The notes under the pieces were generated by a model. It had not been told where the DNA came from. It searched no databases and saw only the letters and a list, made by a program, of their open reading frames with translations. Shown here one piece after another: positions 25,667 to 33,970 of a stretch of 64,000 bases of DNA (its first letter is position 1; the number at the start of each line of letters is the position of its first letter). A program made the translations under genes and the position numbers. The DNA comes from Nitratireductor soli (GTDB taxonomy: Bacteria; Pseudomonadota; Alphaproteobacteria; Rhizobiales; Rhizobiaceae): the NCBI RefSeq assembly GCF_001050155.1, contig NZ_LFVY01000004.1, forward strand, positions 1-64,000, read 5' to 3'.

Positions 25667-26572
25667 TCAATAGATCGCTTTGGTGCCGCGACCGAGCATG
25701 AAGATGCTGGCCACGACACTGATGACGAGCGTCAGCACGCCCACTGCTGACGCATAGCCGAAATTATGGAGTCCGAAGGCTTGGTCGTAGGTCATGATCG
25801 ACAGCGTCTGGGTTGTTTTCAGCGGGCCGCCCTCGGTGAGAACCTTGATGATGGAGAAGTCACGGAAAACCCAGAGGATCACCAGCACGAGCGTGACCCC
25901 CAGAACAGGCATCAGCAAGGGCAAGGTTATCCATCGGAAGCGCTGGAGGGCGCTTGCGCCGTCCACTTTGGCCGCGTTGTAAAAGTCGGCCGGGATCGAC
26001 TGGAGGCCAGCCAGGACCATGATCGAGACGAAGGGAAAGCCCTTCCATACCATTGTGAGCGCCACTGCCCAGAAGGCCGCAGCGGGGCTCGAAGTCCACG
26101 GGATCATGGTGTCGCTGAGGCCGGTGACGACGAACAGCCAGCTCATCAGGCCAAAGGACGAATCAAAGATCCAGGCGAATATCACGACGGCGATGACTTC
26201 CGGCACCGCCCATGGCAAGGCCATGCCCAGGCGTGCCAGCGTACGGCCGCGAAAGCGGTTGTTGACCAGAAGCGCGGTCGACATTCCCACAAAAAGGCTT
26301 CCGATCGTAACGACCGTCACGAGCTTGAGGGTAACCCAGCAAGCCATCCAGAATTCCGATGACGCGAAGAGCCGCTGGTAATTGGCCAGCGTGAACGCGC
26401 CTCGCGTGCCCATTCTCGGGATGCGGACTTGCTGGAAGGAAAGGTCGATCGCGATGGCGAGAGGATAGACGATGATGAAGCCGACAAGCAGCACGGCCGG
26501 CGCCAGCAGGATGTAGCCGAGCAGATGCTGGCGGCTCGGACGCGCCAGGTCAAACATTTTTGCGTTGGGCAT
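25667..26572 (-). CDS. Sugar ABC transporter permease (MalF type)
   Basis: A 301-residue membrane protein with about six hydrophobic segments, opening with RQHLLGYILLAPAVLLVGFI. The EAA loop reads NAAKVDGASALQRFRWITLP. It is the first of two CUT1 permeases in the operon and lies 76 nt after the binding-protein gene, with a strong hairpin in the gap. Confidence 0.92.
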   Translation of the reverse strand: MPNAKMFDLARPSRQHLLGYILLAPAVLLVGFIIVYPLAIAIDLSFQQVRIPRMGTRGAFTLANYQRLFASSEFWMACWVTLKLVTVVTIGSLFVGMSTALLVNNRFRGRTLARLGMALPWAVPEVIAVVIFAWIFDSSFGLMSWLFVVTGLSDTMIPWTSSPAAAFWAVALTMVWKGFPFVSIMVLAGLQSIPADFYNAAKVDGASALQRFRWITLPLLMPVLGVTLVLVILWVFRDFSIIKVLTEGGPLKTTQTLSIMTYDQAFGLHNFGYASAVGVLTLVISVVASIFMLGRGTKAIY

Positions 26573-26605
26573 GGATCAGCGCCTTCAGAAAGGACGTTCG
26601 GGAAA

Positions 26606-26634
26606 GGCGGCCGCCCCGCGACGGGGCGGCCGCC
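26606..26634 (-). other. Perfect intercistronic stem-loop after the binding-protein gene
   Basis: 13-bp arms GGCGGCCGCCCCG and CGGGGCGGCCGCC around a 3-nt loop, 14 nt downstream of the solute-binding-protein stop and upstream of the permease start. There is no T run. Such hairpins often protect the upstream message or attenuate the downstream one, so that more binding protein than permease is made. Confidence 0.6.
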
Positions 26635-26648
26635 AATTCTGACGTTGC

Positions 26649-27920
26649 TCAGTTCGCAAGCGCTTCGGCCTGGGCCTGCATCGTCTTGACGACATCAGCC
26701 GGGTCGAGGTCCTGGATGAGCATGCGCTGGGTTTCTTCCTGAATCATCTTGCTGAACTCGTTGTAGTTCAACTCCAGCCCCGCAGGGATACGATCGATCC
26801 CTCCATCGGAAGCAGCCTGCATGGTTTTGACGAGGAGCGGGAAGTGGGGGATGGTCTCTTCCACGCCGCTGATGTCAGCCTTGGGGCTCGGGGGCGTGTT
26901 TCCGCCCACCGTCGCATAGGTGCGTTGAAATTCAGGAGACATTGTCAGCTTGATGAACTCCCAGACAAGTTCCTTTTCTTCATCCGTGATTTCGCTCGGG
27001 ATTGCGAGAACGTTCGACGAGCCGCCGAGCGGCACGGTGAATGGCGGCGCTGCGACGACCGTGTCCGCCGACGCGGCCCCGTCCTGCATCGTCCCGTAAA
27101 GCCAGGGGCCGTCGAGTTTGAGCGCAATGCGACCATCGGCAAACAGCCGGCGTACATCTCCGGCAGACATGTCCACGGGGGTCAGGCCTTCCGAGATTAT
27201 CGTTTTCCAGCGCGTTAGGCCCTCGACCATCTCCGGTGTGTCGATGGTGACCTTTCCGTCCTTGTCGGTCCAGTAAGCGCCGGCGTCGATGATGTAGCTC
27301 AGCATCTCGGTCAGATACTGGCCCGCTCCGCCGCGCGTCTCGTGTCCGGTGCCGAACTGGTCGGGAATTCCGTCCGCGTTCAGGTCTTTGGTGGTTGCGC
27401 GCGCCGCAGCCAGGAATTCTTCATAGGTGGTTGGCACTTCGATGCCTTCGGCCTCCAGGATAGCCTTGTTGTAGGCCATGATGAAGCCGAAGTAGCTCAT
27501 CATGATGCAGACGGTCTGACCGTTCCACTGGCAGACCGATTGTCCGGCCCAACCCGTCATGTCGAGGCCGTCGCGCTTGATCCAGGGATCGAGATCCTCC
27601 AGCCAGCCGGTGTCGGCGAAGGACTGGAATTCGAAAGAGGCGAGATGGACGATGTGAGGCGGTTGGCCGCCGGCAAACAGGGTCGTCATCGTGTCGGCAT
27701 ATGCGCCACGCTCGACCTTCGTGAATTCGATCGTCACGCCCTCATGCGCTTCCTCGAACGCCTTGATGGCGGATTTCCACCATTCGCCGTTCCCCGCATC
27801 ATCGACCTGCCACGAGATGAATTTCAGCGTGGTCTGCGCCAGCGCAGGTGTCAGCGCCGAAGTGGACAGCAGTGCGGCGACAGCAAGCGAAACCAGGCTC
27901 TTGCGTAATAGGCCAGTCAT
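26649..27920 (-). CDS. Extracellular sugar-binding protein of a CUT1 ABC importer
   Basis: A 423-residue periplasmic protein, family 1 of extracellular solute-binding proteins (MalE/UgpB-like). The signal peptide is SLVSLAVAALLSTSALTPALA. The mature part has the expected SWQVDDAGNGEWWKSAIKAFEEAHEGVTIEF opening in pieces, and the GHETRGGAGQYLTEMLSY region. RBS GGAGAACG precedes the ATG. It lies 24 nt before the dehydratase gene in map order and is read after it. The ligand is probably a sugar or sugar acid, given the catabolic genes around it. Confidence 0.9.
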   Translation of the reverse strand: MTGLLRKSLVSLAVAALLSTSALTPALAQTTLKFISWQVDDAGNGEWWKSAIKAFEEAHEGVTIEFTKVERGAYADTMTTLFAGGQPPHIVHLASFEFQSFADTGWLEDLDPWIKRDGLDMTGWAGQSVCQWNGQTVCIMMSYFGFIMAYNKAILEAEGIEVPTTYEEFLAAARATTKDLNADGIPDQFGTGHETRGGAGQYLTEMLSYIIDAGAYWTDKDGKVTIDTPEMVEGLTRWKTIISEGLTPVDMSAGDVRRLFADGRIALKLDGPWLYGTMQDGAASADTVVAAPPFTVPLGGSSNVLAIPSEITDEEKELVWEFIKLTMSPEFQRTYATVGGNTPPSPKADISGVEETIPHFPLLVKTMQAASDGGIDRIPAGLELNYNEFSKMIQEETQRMLIQDLDPADVVKTMQAQAEALAN

Positions 27921-27944
27921 ATCGTTCTCCTCCCAGATCTACAG

Positions 27945-29114
27945 TCAAATTGGCTGAAGCAGTTCCAGTGCTTCCTCGGATGGCTCGACTCCCAACCCCG
28001 GCGCTGTCGGGAGGCGGTACATGCCCTCCCGGCAATCCATGTCGCCGACAAGCAGCCGGCGATTCGGTTCGAAGATCGAGTGTTGAAACTCGTGGCCGGC
28101 AAGCGTCGGCAATGCCGAAGATGCATGAAGGCTGGCCGCGAGAAAGATGCCCGCGCCGATCGTCGCGTGCGGGATGACGTCGATCTCATGCTCGGCCGCC
28201 AGCGCGCCGATGCGGGTAAAATTGGTAATGCCCTTGTGGCCCATCTCGGGCTGGACGATCGAGATGTTGCAACGGTCTATCCGCTGACGCATGTCCCATA
28301 CGGTTCGCCATTCCTCGCCTACCGCGATGGGGACGGCAGTGGCTGTCGATACCGTTTCGAGCGCCGCTATGTCTTCGGTGCGCACCGGCGCCTCGGCAAA
28401 CCAGAGACCGTGCGGCTCCATCGCGGCGATCAAGGCGAGCGCTTCTTCCGCAGTCTGGTTCCAGTGCATATCGGCAGCGATCCGCGCTTGCGGTCCCAGG
28501 GCGGAGCGCAGGTTCTGCAGCTCTGCTGCAGGCCCTTCGTCTGCAACGGGGGTCGCAAACTTGAACGCGTCGAAGCCGCGATCCTGCCATCGCCTTGCCA
28601 GGTCTGCGCGCTTGTCCATGGTGGGCTCGGGGAGTCCGGATACATAAGCGCCAATCGTCTCCCGGCTTACTCCATCCAGCAGGGAAGACACGGGTTCACC
28701 GGCTTGTCTGCCGGCGATGTCCCATAGCGCGATGTCGATCGCCGCAAGCGCATCCACGTAGAATCCGCCCGTATAGCCGCGCACGCGCATCAGGTCGTAA
28801 AGATCGTCATAGATCGCCGAGGGATTGTCGACTTCCCGGCCGACGACGAAACCTGACAGGAGGTCGTTGATGATGGCGCCGACGGCGCCTGGCGCGACGA
28901 TGCCGTAGGTTTCACCCCAGCCGACCGTGCCGCCGCGCGTTTTGACGCGCACGAGAACGCTGCGGTCGAAGGTGGGATAGACGGTGCGGTTGCCCTTGCG
29001 CACGATATAGCCTTGGGCATTCGCCCTTTCGCCCGGCCGCAGCGCGCCAAGATAGGGGGTGTCGCGCGGAAGCGTCAGCGTGAAGACTTCGACGCTTTCA
29101 ACCGGCCCGCTCAT
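27945..29114 (-). CDS. Enolase-superfamily sugar-acid dehydratase (MR/MLE family)
   Basis: A 389-residue metal-dependent enzyme with a capping domain (residues 1-130) and a TIM barrel. Metal ligands appear as Asp in AADMHWNQ, Glu in WFAEAPVR and Glu in AVGEEWR; the likely base is His in VIPHATIG. The usual second Lys of the KxK motif is absent (FKFATP) and the Asp partner of the His is replaced by Glu in QPEMGH, so it differs from mandelate racemase. With KDGal kinase and aldolase genes nearby, a galactonate- or related aldonate-dehydrating role making a 2-keto-3-deoxy acid is likely. Its start overlaps the DapA-like stop by 4 nt. Confidence 0.82.
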   Translation of the reverse strand: MSGPVESVEVFTLTLPRDTPYLGALRPGERANAQGYIVRKGNRTVYPTFDRSVLVRVKTRGGTVGWGETYGIVAPGAVGAIINDLLSGFVVGREVDNPSAIYDDLYDLMRVRGYTGGFYVDALAAIDIALWDIAGRQAGEPVSSLLDGVSRETIGAYVSGLPEPTMDKRADLARRWQDRGFDAFKFATPVADEGPAAELQNLRSALGPQARIAADMHWNQTAEEALALIAAMEPHGLWFAEAPVRTEDIAALETVSTATAVPIAVGEEWRTVWDMRQRIDRCNISIVQPEMGHKGITNFTRIGALAAEHEIDVIPHATIGAGIFLAASLHASSALPTLAGHEFQHSIFEPNRRLLVGDMDCREGMYRLPTAPGLGVEPSEEALELLQPI

Positions 29115-30046
29115 GCCACCTCTCTCTTCACGCCCGACCGGACGCCGAGCTTGCGCAGGTTCGCGTCGATGTCCTCCAGGGCATAGCCGTCGATCACCGG
29201 GGTTGGCGCGCGTACATGGACATCCGTGAGAACGCCACGCCGCATGAGCACATGCTTGGTCAGACGCATGCGATAAACGGCTTGCAGGGTAAGGAGCGGC
29301 AATGTGCGCACATAGATCGCGCGGGCGGTCTCCAGGTCACCGCGCCGCCAAGCCGCATCGAGGCTGACGTGCTCGTCGGCAAGTTCGAGAGCGGGCATCG
29401 CCGCACAGGCGCCACGGGCGTATTCGTCGAGAATGTAACGGGCGCCGCCTCCACCGATCACGCCCTTCAAAGTGGCGGGTGAGTTGGCAAGGATATGGCT
29501 GATCGCGGGGCCTGCCGGCAGCGTCTCCTCCTTGACATAGGTTATCTGCGGGACGGCCGAGACGATGTCGACCATCGCTTCGGGGGCCAGGTCCGAGCCA
29601 CGCGGCGCAGGCGCGTTCTGCAGGATGATTTCCATGTTCGGCAGGGCGCCGGCGACCTCCGCGAGGAAGGCTGCAACCGCGCCGGCATCAACGCCGGCCG
29701 ATTTCGGCGGCTGGACCATCAGGTGCTTCACACCCAGCGCGCCGGCGACCCTGCCATGTTCAGCCACTTCCTTCGGGGAGGCAGCACTTGCGCCGGCGAT
29801 GACCGGTACGCGACCGGCCGCTTCGTGCACGACGATTTCCAGAAGCGTTGCCCGCTCAGCCTGCGACAGGCTCTCGACCTCGCTTGCGAAGCCGGGAAAG
29901 ACCAGGCCCTGCACGCCCGCTTCGCAGGCGAACTGCACAATCCGACGCATGGCTTCCAGGTCAATTTCGGCTTCCAGGTCATTTTCGCCATTGACGCGGA
30001 AGGGGGTTGGAAGGACGGGCAAAATACCGCTCAGCACGCTTGACAT
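29111..30046 (-). CDS. DapA-family (dihydrodipicolinate synthase/KDG aldolase type) lyase or dehydratase
   Basis: A 311-residue TIM-barrel protein of the DHDPS/NAL family. It opens GILPVLPTPFRVNG and has the Schiff-base Lys in TYVKEET. The conserved Tyr of the YNxP motif is replaced (LQNAPAP), which argues against true DapA and fits sugar-acid aldolases or dehydratases. It is the first gene of the long leftward sugar operon and faces dgoK across a 112-bp divergent promoter region. It may cleave or dehydrate a keto-deoxy sugar acid. Confidence 0.82.
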   Translation of the reverse strand: MSSVLSGILPVLPTPFRVNGENDLEAEIDLEAMRRIVQFACEAGVQGLVFPGFASEVESLSQAERATLLEIVVHEAAGRVPVIAGASAASPKEVAEHGRVAGALGVKHLMVQPPKSAGVDAGAVAAFLAEVAGALPNMEIILQNAPAPRGSDLAPEAMVDIVSAVPQITYVKEETLPAGPAISHILANSPATLKGVIGGGGARYILDEYARGACAAMPALELADEHVSLDAAWRRGDLETARAIYVRTLPLLTLQAVYRMRLTKHVLMRRGVLTDVHVRAPTPVIDGYALEDIDANLRKLGVRSGVKREVA

Positions 30047-30049
30047 CAG

Positions 30050-30113
30050 ATTGGTCCAATATATGACACTAATAACTCACTAGTTGACACTACAGTGCGC
30101 GGTTGCTTATGAC
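30050..30113 (+). promoter_or_regulatory. Divergent promoter region of the sugar-acid locus
   Basis: Contains the palindrome ATTGGTCCAAT (30050-30060) just upstream of the DapA-like start, a direct repeat TGACACTA (30064-30071 and 30085-30092, 21 bp apart) and a TTGACA hexamer (30084-30089) with TTATGA 17 bp downstream (30107-30112), which could drive dgoK. The repeat and palindrome are candidate sites for the IclR fusion protein. Confidence 0.45.
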
Positions 30114-30158
30114 AAGCCCAGAACCAAGTTTGTCGCAACGGGAAGTGGAGCCTCTGGA

Positions 30159-31112
30159 ATGACCGCTCAAAATGGCGAGGCGCGTTGTATAGTCGTTGAC
30201 TGGGGGACGACTTCTTTCCGAGCGTTCCTGACCGACGATGACGGTGCCATTCTCGACAGTGGCGAAACGGCGGATGGGATCGGAAAGATCGGCCGGGAGG
30301 ATTTCGAGCCGCTACTGATGCGCAATCTCGAAGCCTGGCTTCGCAAATGGTCAGCGCTTCCGGTCGTGTGCCTCGGAATGATCACCAGCCGAAGCGGCTG
30401 GATCGAGCTGCCCTACGTGCCGTGCCCCGCTGATCTCGATGCCCTGGCGCAAGGTGCGCATCAGACCAGCCTTCCAAATGGCTCGCCGCTTGTTTTCCTC
30501 ACCGGCCTGACCGATCGAGCGAGGTGGCCGTACCCGGATGTCATGCGTGGCGAGGAAACCCAGATTGCGGGCTTCGGGCTTGAGCGCGATGCAACCGTCG
30601 TGCTGCCCGGCACCCATAGCAAATGGGCTCGGGTCAAGGACGGGCGGATCACGGGTTTTCAGACATTCGTGACGGGCGAGATCTTCGCTCTTTTGTCGCA
30701 GCATTCCTTCATCGCCCGCTCAGCCGGACAGCCGTCGTCCGCCCCGGTATGGGACGCGTTCGAACGTGGGCTCTCCTTTGCGGCAGACGAACGCCTGGAT
30801 GCGGGTGCATTCTTGTCGATGATCTTCTCGGCGCGAACCGGCATGCTGGCAGGGCAACTCGCACCGCCGGAAATCACCGATTACGTGTCGGGGCTCGTGA
30901 TCGGTTGCGAGTTTCGCCAGGCGCGGGAGCAAGGCTGGTTCGACCCGGGCACGGCAATCGGCATCGTCGGCAATGACGGTCTCAATGAACGCTATAAGCG
31001 TGCAGCCGACGCGTTCGGCCTCAGGGTGATCGATGGCGGCGAAGAGGCTGCAATCCGGGGTGCGCTGGCGATACTCAATGCGGTGCAAGGGGCGTCGGTC
31101 CATGCTGCGTGA
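30159..31112 (+). CDS. dgoK: 2-dehydro-3-deoxygalactonokinase
   Basis: A 317-residue kinase of the DgoK family that phosphorylates 2-keto-3-deoxygalactonate with ATP. Typical segments are IVVDWGTTSFRAFL at the start, GMITSRSGWIELPYVPCP, PGTHSKWARV and TGEIFALLSQHS. The frame is open to 30084, but the ATG at 30159 gives the standard N-terminus. It overlaps the aldolase start by 11 nt. Divergent from the main operon, it supplies the step before aldol cleavage. Confidence 0.93.
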   Translation: MTAQNGEARCIVVDWGTTSFRAFLTDDDGAILDSGETADGIGKIGREDFEPLLMRNLEAWLRKWSALPVVCLGMITSRSGWIELPYVPCPADLDALAQGAHQTSLPNGSPLVFLTGLTDRARWPYPDVMRGEETQIAGFGLERDATVVLPGTHSKWARVKDGRITGFQTFVTGEIFALLSQHSFIARSAGQPSSAPVWDAFERGLSFAADERLDAGAFLSMIFSARTGMLAGQLAPPEITDYVSGLVIGCEFRQAREQGWFDPGTAIGIVGNDGLNERYKRAADAFGLRVIDGGEEAAIRGALAILNAVQGASVHAA

Positions 31113-31728
31113 GATGCTGGATGCGTGCCCGCTGATCGCAATCCTGCGTGGTCTTGCTCCGTCTGAGGCGATCGCGACCGGCCGCGTTCTGGTCGAAGAG
31201 GGGATCAGGATCATCGAGGTTCCGCTGAACTCGCCGGAACCCTTCAACAGCATCAGGTTGCTTGCGGAGACGTTTGGCGACGACGCGCTGATCGGCGCAG
31301 GCACGGTGCTGCGCCCAGACCAATGCGTGGCGCTCGCCTCAACTGGCGCACGGCTGATGGTCGCGCCGAATTTCGACGCCCGCACGGTTCAAGCCGCACA
31401 AGCGTTGAATCTGTTTACGGTGCCTGGCGTCGGTACTGTGTCTGAGGCCTTCGCCGCGATCGAAGCGGGTGCCGACGCGCTGAAGCTCTTTCCGGCTGAG
31501 ACGCTCGGGCCGGTCGGTCTGAAGGCGTGGCGCGCTGTCTTGCCACCGGAAGTCCGTCTTCTGCCAGTCGGCGGCGTCACACCAGGTTGGTTGGAAGCCT
31601 GGCATCGCGCTGGAGCCGGCGGCTTCGGCGTCGGCTCGGCGCTCTATCGTCCCGGCATCGAGCTCGACGAACTGAGAAGCCGGGCGAAGGCTTTCGTCGG
31701 CAAGGCGCAGGAACTTGGGCGGAAATAA
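31102..31728 (+). CDS. dgoA: 2-dehydro-3-deoxy-6-phosphogalactonate aldolase
   Basis: A 208-residue KDPG/KDPGal aldolase of class I. It opens CPLIAILRGLAPSEA, has Glu in IIEVPLNSPEPF and the Schiff-base Lys in ALKLFPAE. It yields pyruvate and glyceraldehyde 3-phosphate. The LNSPEPF sequence favours DgoA over Eda. Start ATG at 31102 overlaps the kinase end by 11 nt, so the two are translationally coupled. Confidence 0.93.
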   Translation: MLREMLDACPLIAILRGLAPSEAIATGRVLVEEGIRIIEVPLNSPEPFNSIRLLAETFGDDALIGAGTVLRPDQCVALASTGARLMVAPNFDARTVQAAQALNLFTVPGVGTVSEAFAAIEAGADALKLFPAETLGPVGLKAWRAVLPPEVRLLPVGGVTPGWLEAWHRAGAGGFGVGSALYRPGIELDELRSRAKAFVGKAQELGRK

Positions 31729-31974
31729 TATCCCGTGGCCAGGCTCCCGGCCATTCGACGCGATCACCGGGCGATATGGCGCCGGTATCCGAAACGGTCG
31801 CTTCGAACGCGAAGATCGCACAGGGCGCTGTCACGTTATCTGAGCCTGGAAACGGAAGGCTGAGAAGGTCGGGACGAAGGGGTGCAGGCTCCCTGGCGAA
31901 CGGACGCCCCGCATCAGCACCTCCTCGAATGAAGTTGCCGTGACAATGCATCGCGCGCCAATGGCGGGACAACG

Positions 31975-32274
31975 TCACTCCGGGCTGCAGAACGCCTTGT
32001 GGAGCGCTTCCACGACCGTGAGCACTTCGGGCCGGGCGATCCTGTAGTAGACGGTCGTGCCCACACGCCGCGAGACGACCAAGCCGTCCGATCTCAGTCG
32101 CATCAACTGCTGCGACATCGGAACCTGATCTATGCCGAGTTCACCACGCAACTGACCAACTGATTTTTCCTCACTGCCAAGTGCGCAGAGCGCCAGCAAA
32201 CGCTGGGGGTGCGACAGGCTCCGCATCAGGTCGGCTGCCTCCTGAGAGGCGGGGATCAATTTCTCTACATTCAT
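31975..32274 (-). CDS. bigR: ArsR-family sulfide/persulfide-responsive repressor (BigR/SqrR type)
   Basis: A 99-residue winged-helix repressor (MNVEKLIPASQEAADLMRSL, recognition helix VPMSQQLMRLRSDGLV). Cys30 and Cys96 are 66 residues apart, the same spacing as the two sensor cysteines of SqrR and BigR, which form a tetrasulfide bridge with persulfides. The frame is open to 32412, but the ATG at 32274 gives the family N-terminus. It diverges from the remains of a sulfide:quinone reductase gene, a classical target. The AT-rich spacer after 32275, with ATTGAAT and TTGAATG half-sites, is the likely operator. Confidence 0.85.
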   Translation of the reverse strand: MNVEKLIPASQEAADLMRSLSHPQRLLALCALGSEEKSVGQLRGELGIDQVPMSQQLMRLRSDGLVVSRRVGTTVYYRIARPEVLTVVEALHKAFCSPE

Positions 32275-32454
32275 ACTATTGAATTTATAATCCTTGAATG
32301 TTAAATGCAAGCGTAAGGCGCCCGGCGATGGAAGGTCGCGCTCGGCCTGGAATATAGGCGAGCAGAAACGATCTGTCCTCGCGCCATTTCCAGCGGGTTT
32401 GCGCCGGATCAATGTGTCCTGGGACGTCGGAGGCTACTCAGAACTTTGGAAACA

Positions 32455-32684
32455 GGTGGCGAAGGTGGAGCCCGGCCGGATGTATGTGGAGATGGTCAAT
32501 GTGGCTGGCGAGACCGCGGCGAAGCATGGGCTTGCCTTCGCGTTCTCCATGATGCTGCCCGGCTTTCGGGGCGTACCGGCGGTTTACGGCATCCACGGTC
32601 ACGGCCACGGCGGAGAACATCGCCGCCCTGCACATGCCGGGTATTGAGAAACTGAAGGAAATCGAACTCGAACCGGGCGAATGA
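32455..32684 (+). pseudogene. Remnant of a sulfide:quinone oxidoreductase gene with an internal deletion
   Basis: Two fragments in different frames are recognisable. One, to about 32602, contains LAFAFSMMLPGFRGVPAV, which resembles the SMMLPxFRGV region of type I SQR proteins. The second, from about 32602 to a stop at 32684, contains STVTATAENIAAL, resembling the C-terminal MVTATAxNI segment, then MPGIEKLKEIELEPGE. The region normally between them (about 80 residues with the flavin-contacting Cys) and the whole N-terminal part are missing. It sits between a BigR-type repressor and a DUF2892 gene, where an sqr gene would be expected. Identification is from remembered motifs. Confidence 0.55.
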
Positions 32685-32711
32685 CGCCCGCTTCGATATT
32701 GGAGAAGAACA

Positions 32712-32915
32712 ATGACAATCGATCGTGCTGTGATGATGTTTGCCGGCGCCCTCGTGCTCGTCTCGCTGGCTTTGGGCTTCTACGTCTCGCCTTACTGGTA
32801 TCTGCTGACGGCTTTCGTCGGGCTCAACCTGATGCAAGCCTCGATCACCGGCTTCTGTCCGGCGGCCATGGCTTTCAGGAAGCTCGGCTGCAAGCCGGGC
32901 GCGGCGTTCAGGTAG
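32712..32915 (+). CDS. DUF2892 small inner-membrane protein
   Basis: A 67-residue protein with two hydrophobic segments (about residues 5-22 and 26-45) and the family motif NLMQASITGFCPAAM with a conserved Cys, followed by KLGC. DUF2892 (YgaP-like) proteins accompany rhodanese and sulfide-oxidation genes. RBS GGAGAAG lies upstream of the ATG at 32712. It follows the broken sqr-like gene and precedes an RND pump pair. Confidence 0.82.
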   Translation: MTIDRAVMMFAGALVLVSLALGFYVSPYWYLLTAFVGLNLMQASITGFCPAAMAFRKLGCKPGAAFR

Positions 32916-32968
32916 ACCCTGCGGTGGGTCGACGGTGTCCCAAAACCTTGTTTGTGCGAAGGCTCGCC

Positions 32969-33970
32969 ATGGCACGTTTTAGTCCCTTTCCCCTCGCCAT
33001 ACTCGCGCTGCTTGCCGGCGGTGGGATGGTCACGGCAGGCGAATTCACCGTCAACACGATGCGCGTGCCAGAGATGAAGGCGGTCTTTGGCCAGGTGCAG
33101 AGCCGGACGGTTGTTCCGGCGCGGACACGAACGGGTGGCACCATCCGCGCGGTCAATGTCACCGAAGGAAGCGAGGTGGAGGTGGGGCAGGCCATCGCCA
33201 CGGTCGTGGACGAGAAGATCGCGCTGGAGCTCGACGCCGCCGAGGCAAGAATTCTGGAGCTTGACTCGCAACTGGCCAATGCCGGAACGGAACTCGAACG
33301 CGCGGAACAGCTCTTTGCCCGAGGCGTCGTCTCCCAGGGGCGCGTGGACCAGGCGAAGACGCAGTTCGACGTCGCTACCAACCAGTTGGCGGCCGCCCGC
33401 GCCAACAAGTCTGTCATCGAGCAACAGGCGCGCGAAGGCGCGGTGCTGGCGCCGGCCACGGGCCGCGTGCTGACCGTACCGGTGACGCCCGGCTCCGTGG
33501 TTCTGCAGGGCGAAGAGATCGCGCGCATCGCCTCCGGCCAGTATTATCTTCGCCTTTCCCTGCCGGAGCGGCACGCCGCCGAGATCACGGAAGGGAGCGC
33601 CGTGCTTCTCGGCCAGCGCGGCCTCCGCGGCAGTGCTGCGGCGGAGACGGAGCTGGAAGGCCGCATCGCGAAGGTTTATCCGGAGATTTCGGAAGGCCGC
33701 GTGATCGCCGATGTCGAGGTCGCGGACCTTGGCGACTATTTCGTCAACGAGCGCACGCTCGTGTGGATTCCCGTCGGCAGCCGCGATGTCGTCGCCGTGC
33801 CGCCCGAGGCGGTGACGACGCGCCACGGCATCGACTATGTCAGCCTGGCGACAGCCGATGGGCCGACGGATATTGCCGTCATCCTGGGCGAGAGCATCGC
33901 CGATGCCGCCGGGGAGCGGATCGAAATCCTGAGCGGCCTGCGCGCGGGCGACACGGTGCTCGTCCCATGA
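32969..33970 (+). CDS. RND efflux periplasmic adaptor (HlyD/MFP family)
   Basis: A 333-residue exported adaptor linking an inner-membrane RND pump to an outer-membrane channel. Signal peptide FSPFPLAILALLAGGGMVTAG; lipoyl halves around TGGTIRAVNVTEGSEVEVGQAIATV and APATGRVLTVPVTPGSVV; between them a coiled coil (about residues 85-150: ILELDSQLANAGTELERAEQL). The ATG at 32969 is the best start; upstream open sequence belongs to the DUF2892 region. Its stop overlaps the pump start by 4 nt. No outer-membrane factor gene follows. Confidence 0.9.
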   Translation: MARFSPFPLAILALLAGGGMVTAGEFTVNTMRVPEMKAVFGQVQSRTVVPARTRTGGTIRAVNVTEGSEVEVGQAIATVVDEKIALELDAAEARILELDSQLANAGTELERAEQLFARGVVSQGRVDQAKTQFDVATNQLAAARANKSVIEQQAREGAVLAPATGRVLTVPVTPGSVVLQGEEIARIASGQYYLRLSLPERHAAEITEGSAVLLGQRGLRGSAAAETELEGRIAKVYPEISEGRVIADVEVADLGDYFVNERTLVWIPVGSRDVVAVPPEAVTTRHGIDYVSLATADGPTDIAVILGESIADAAGERIEILSGLRAGDTVLVP

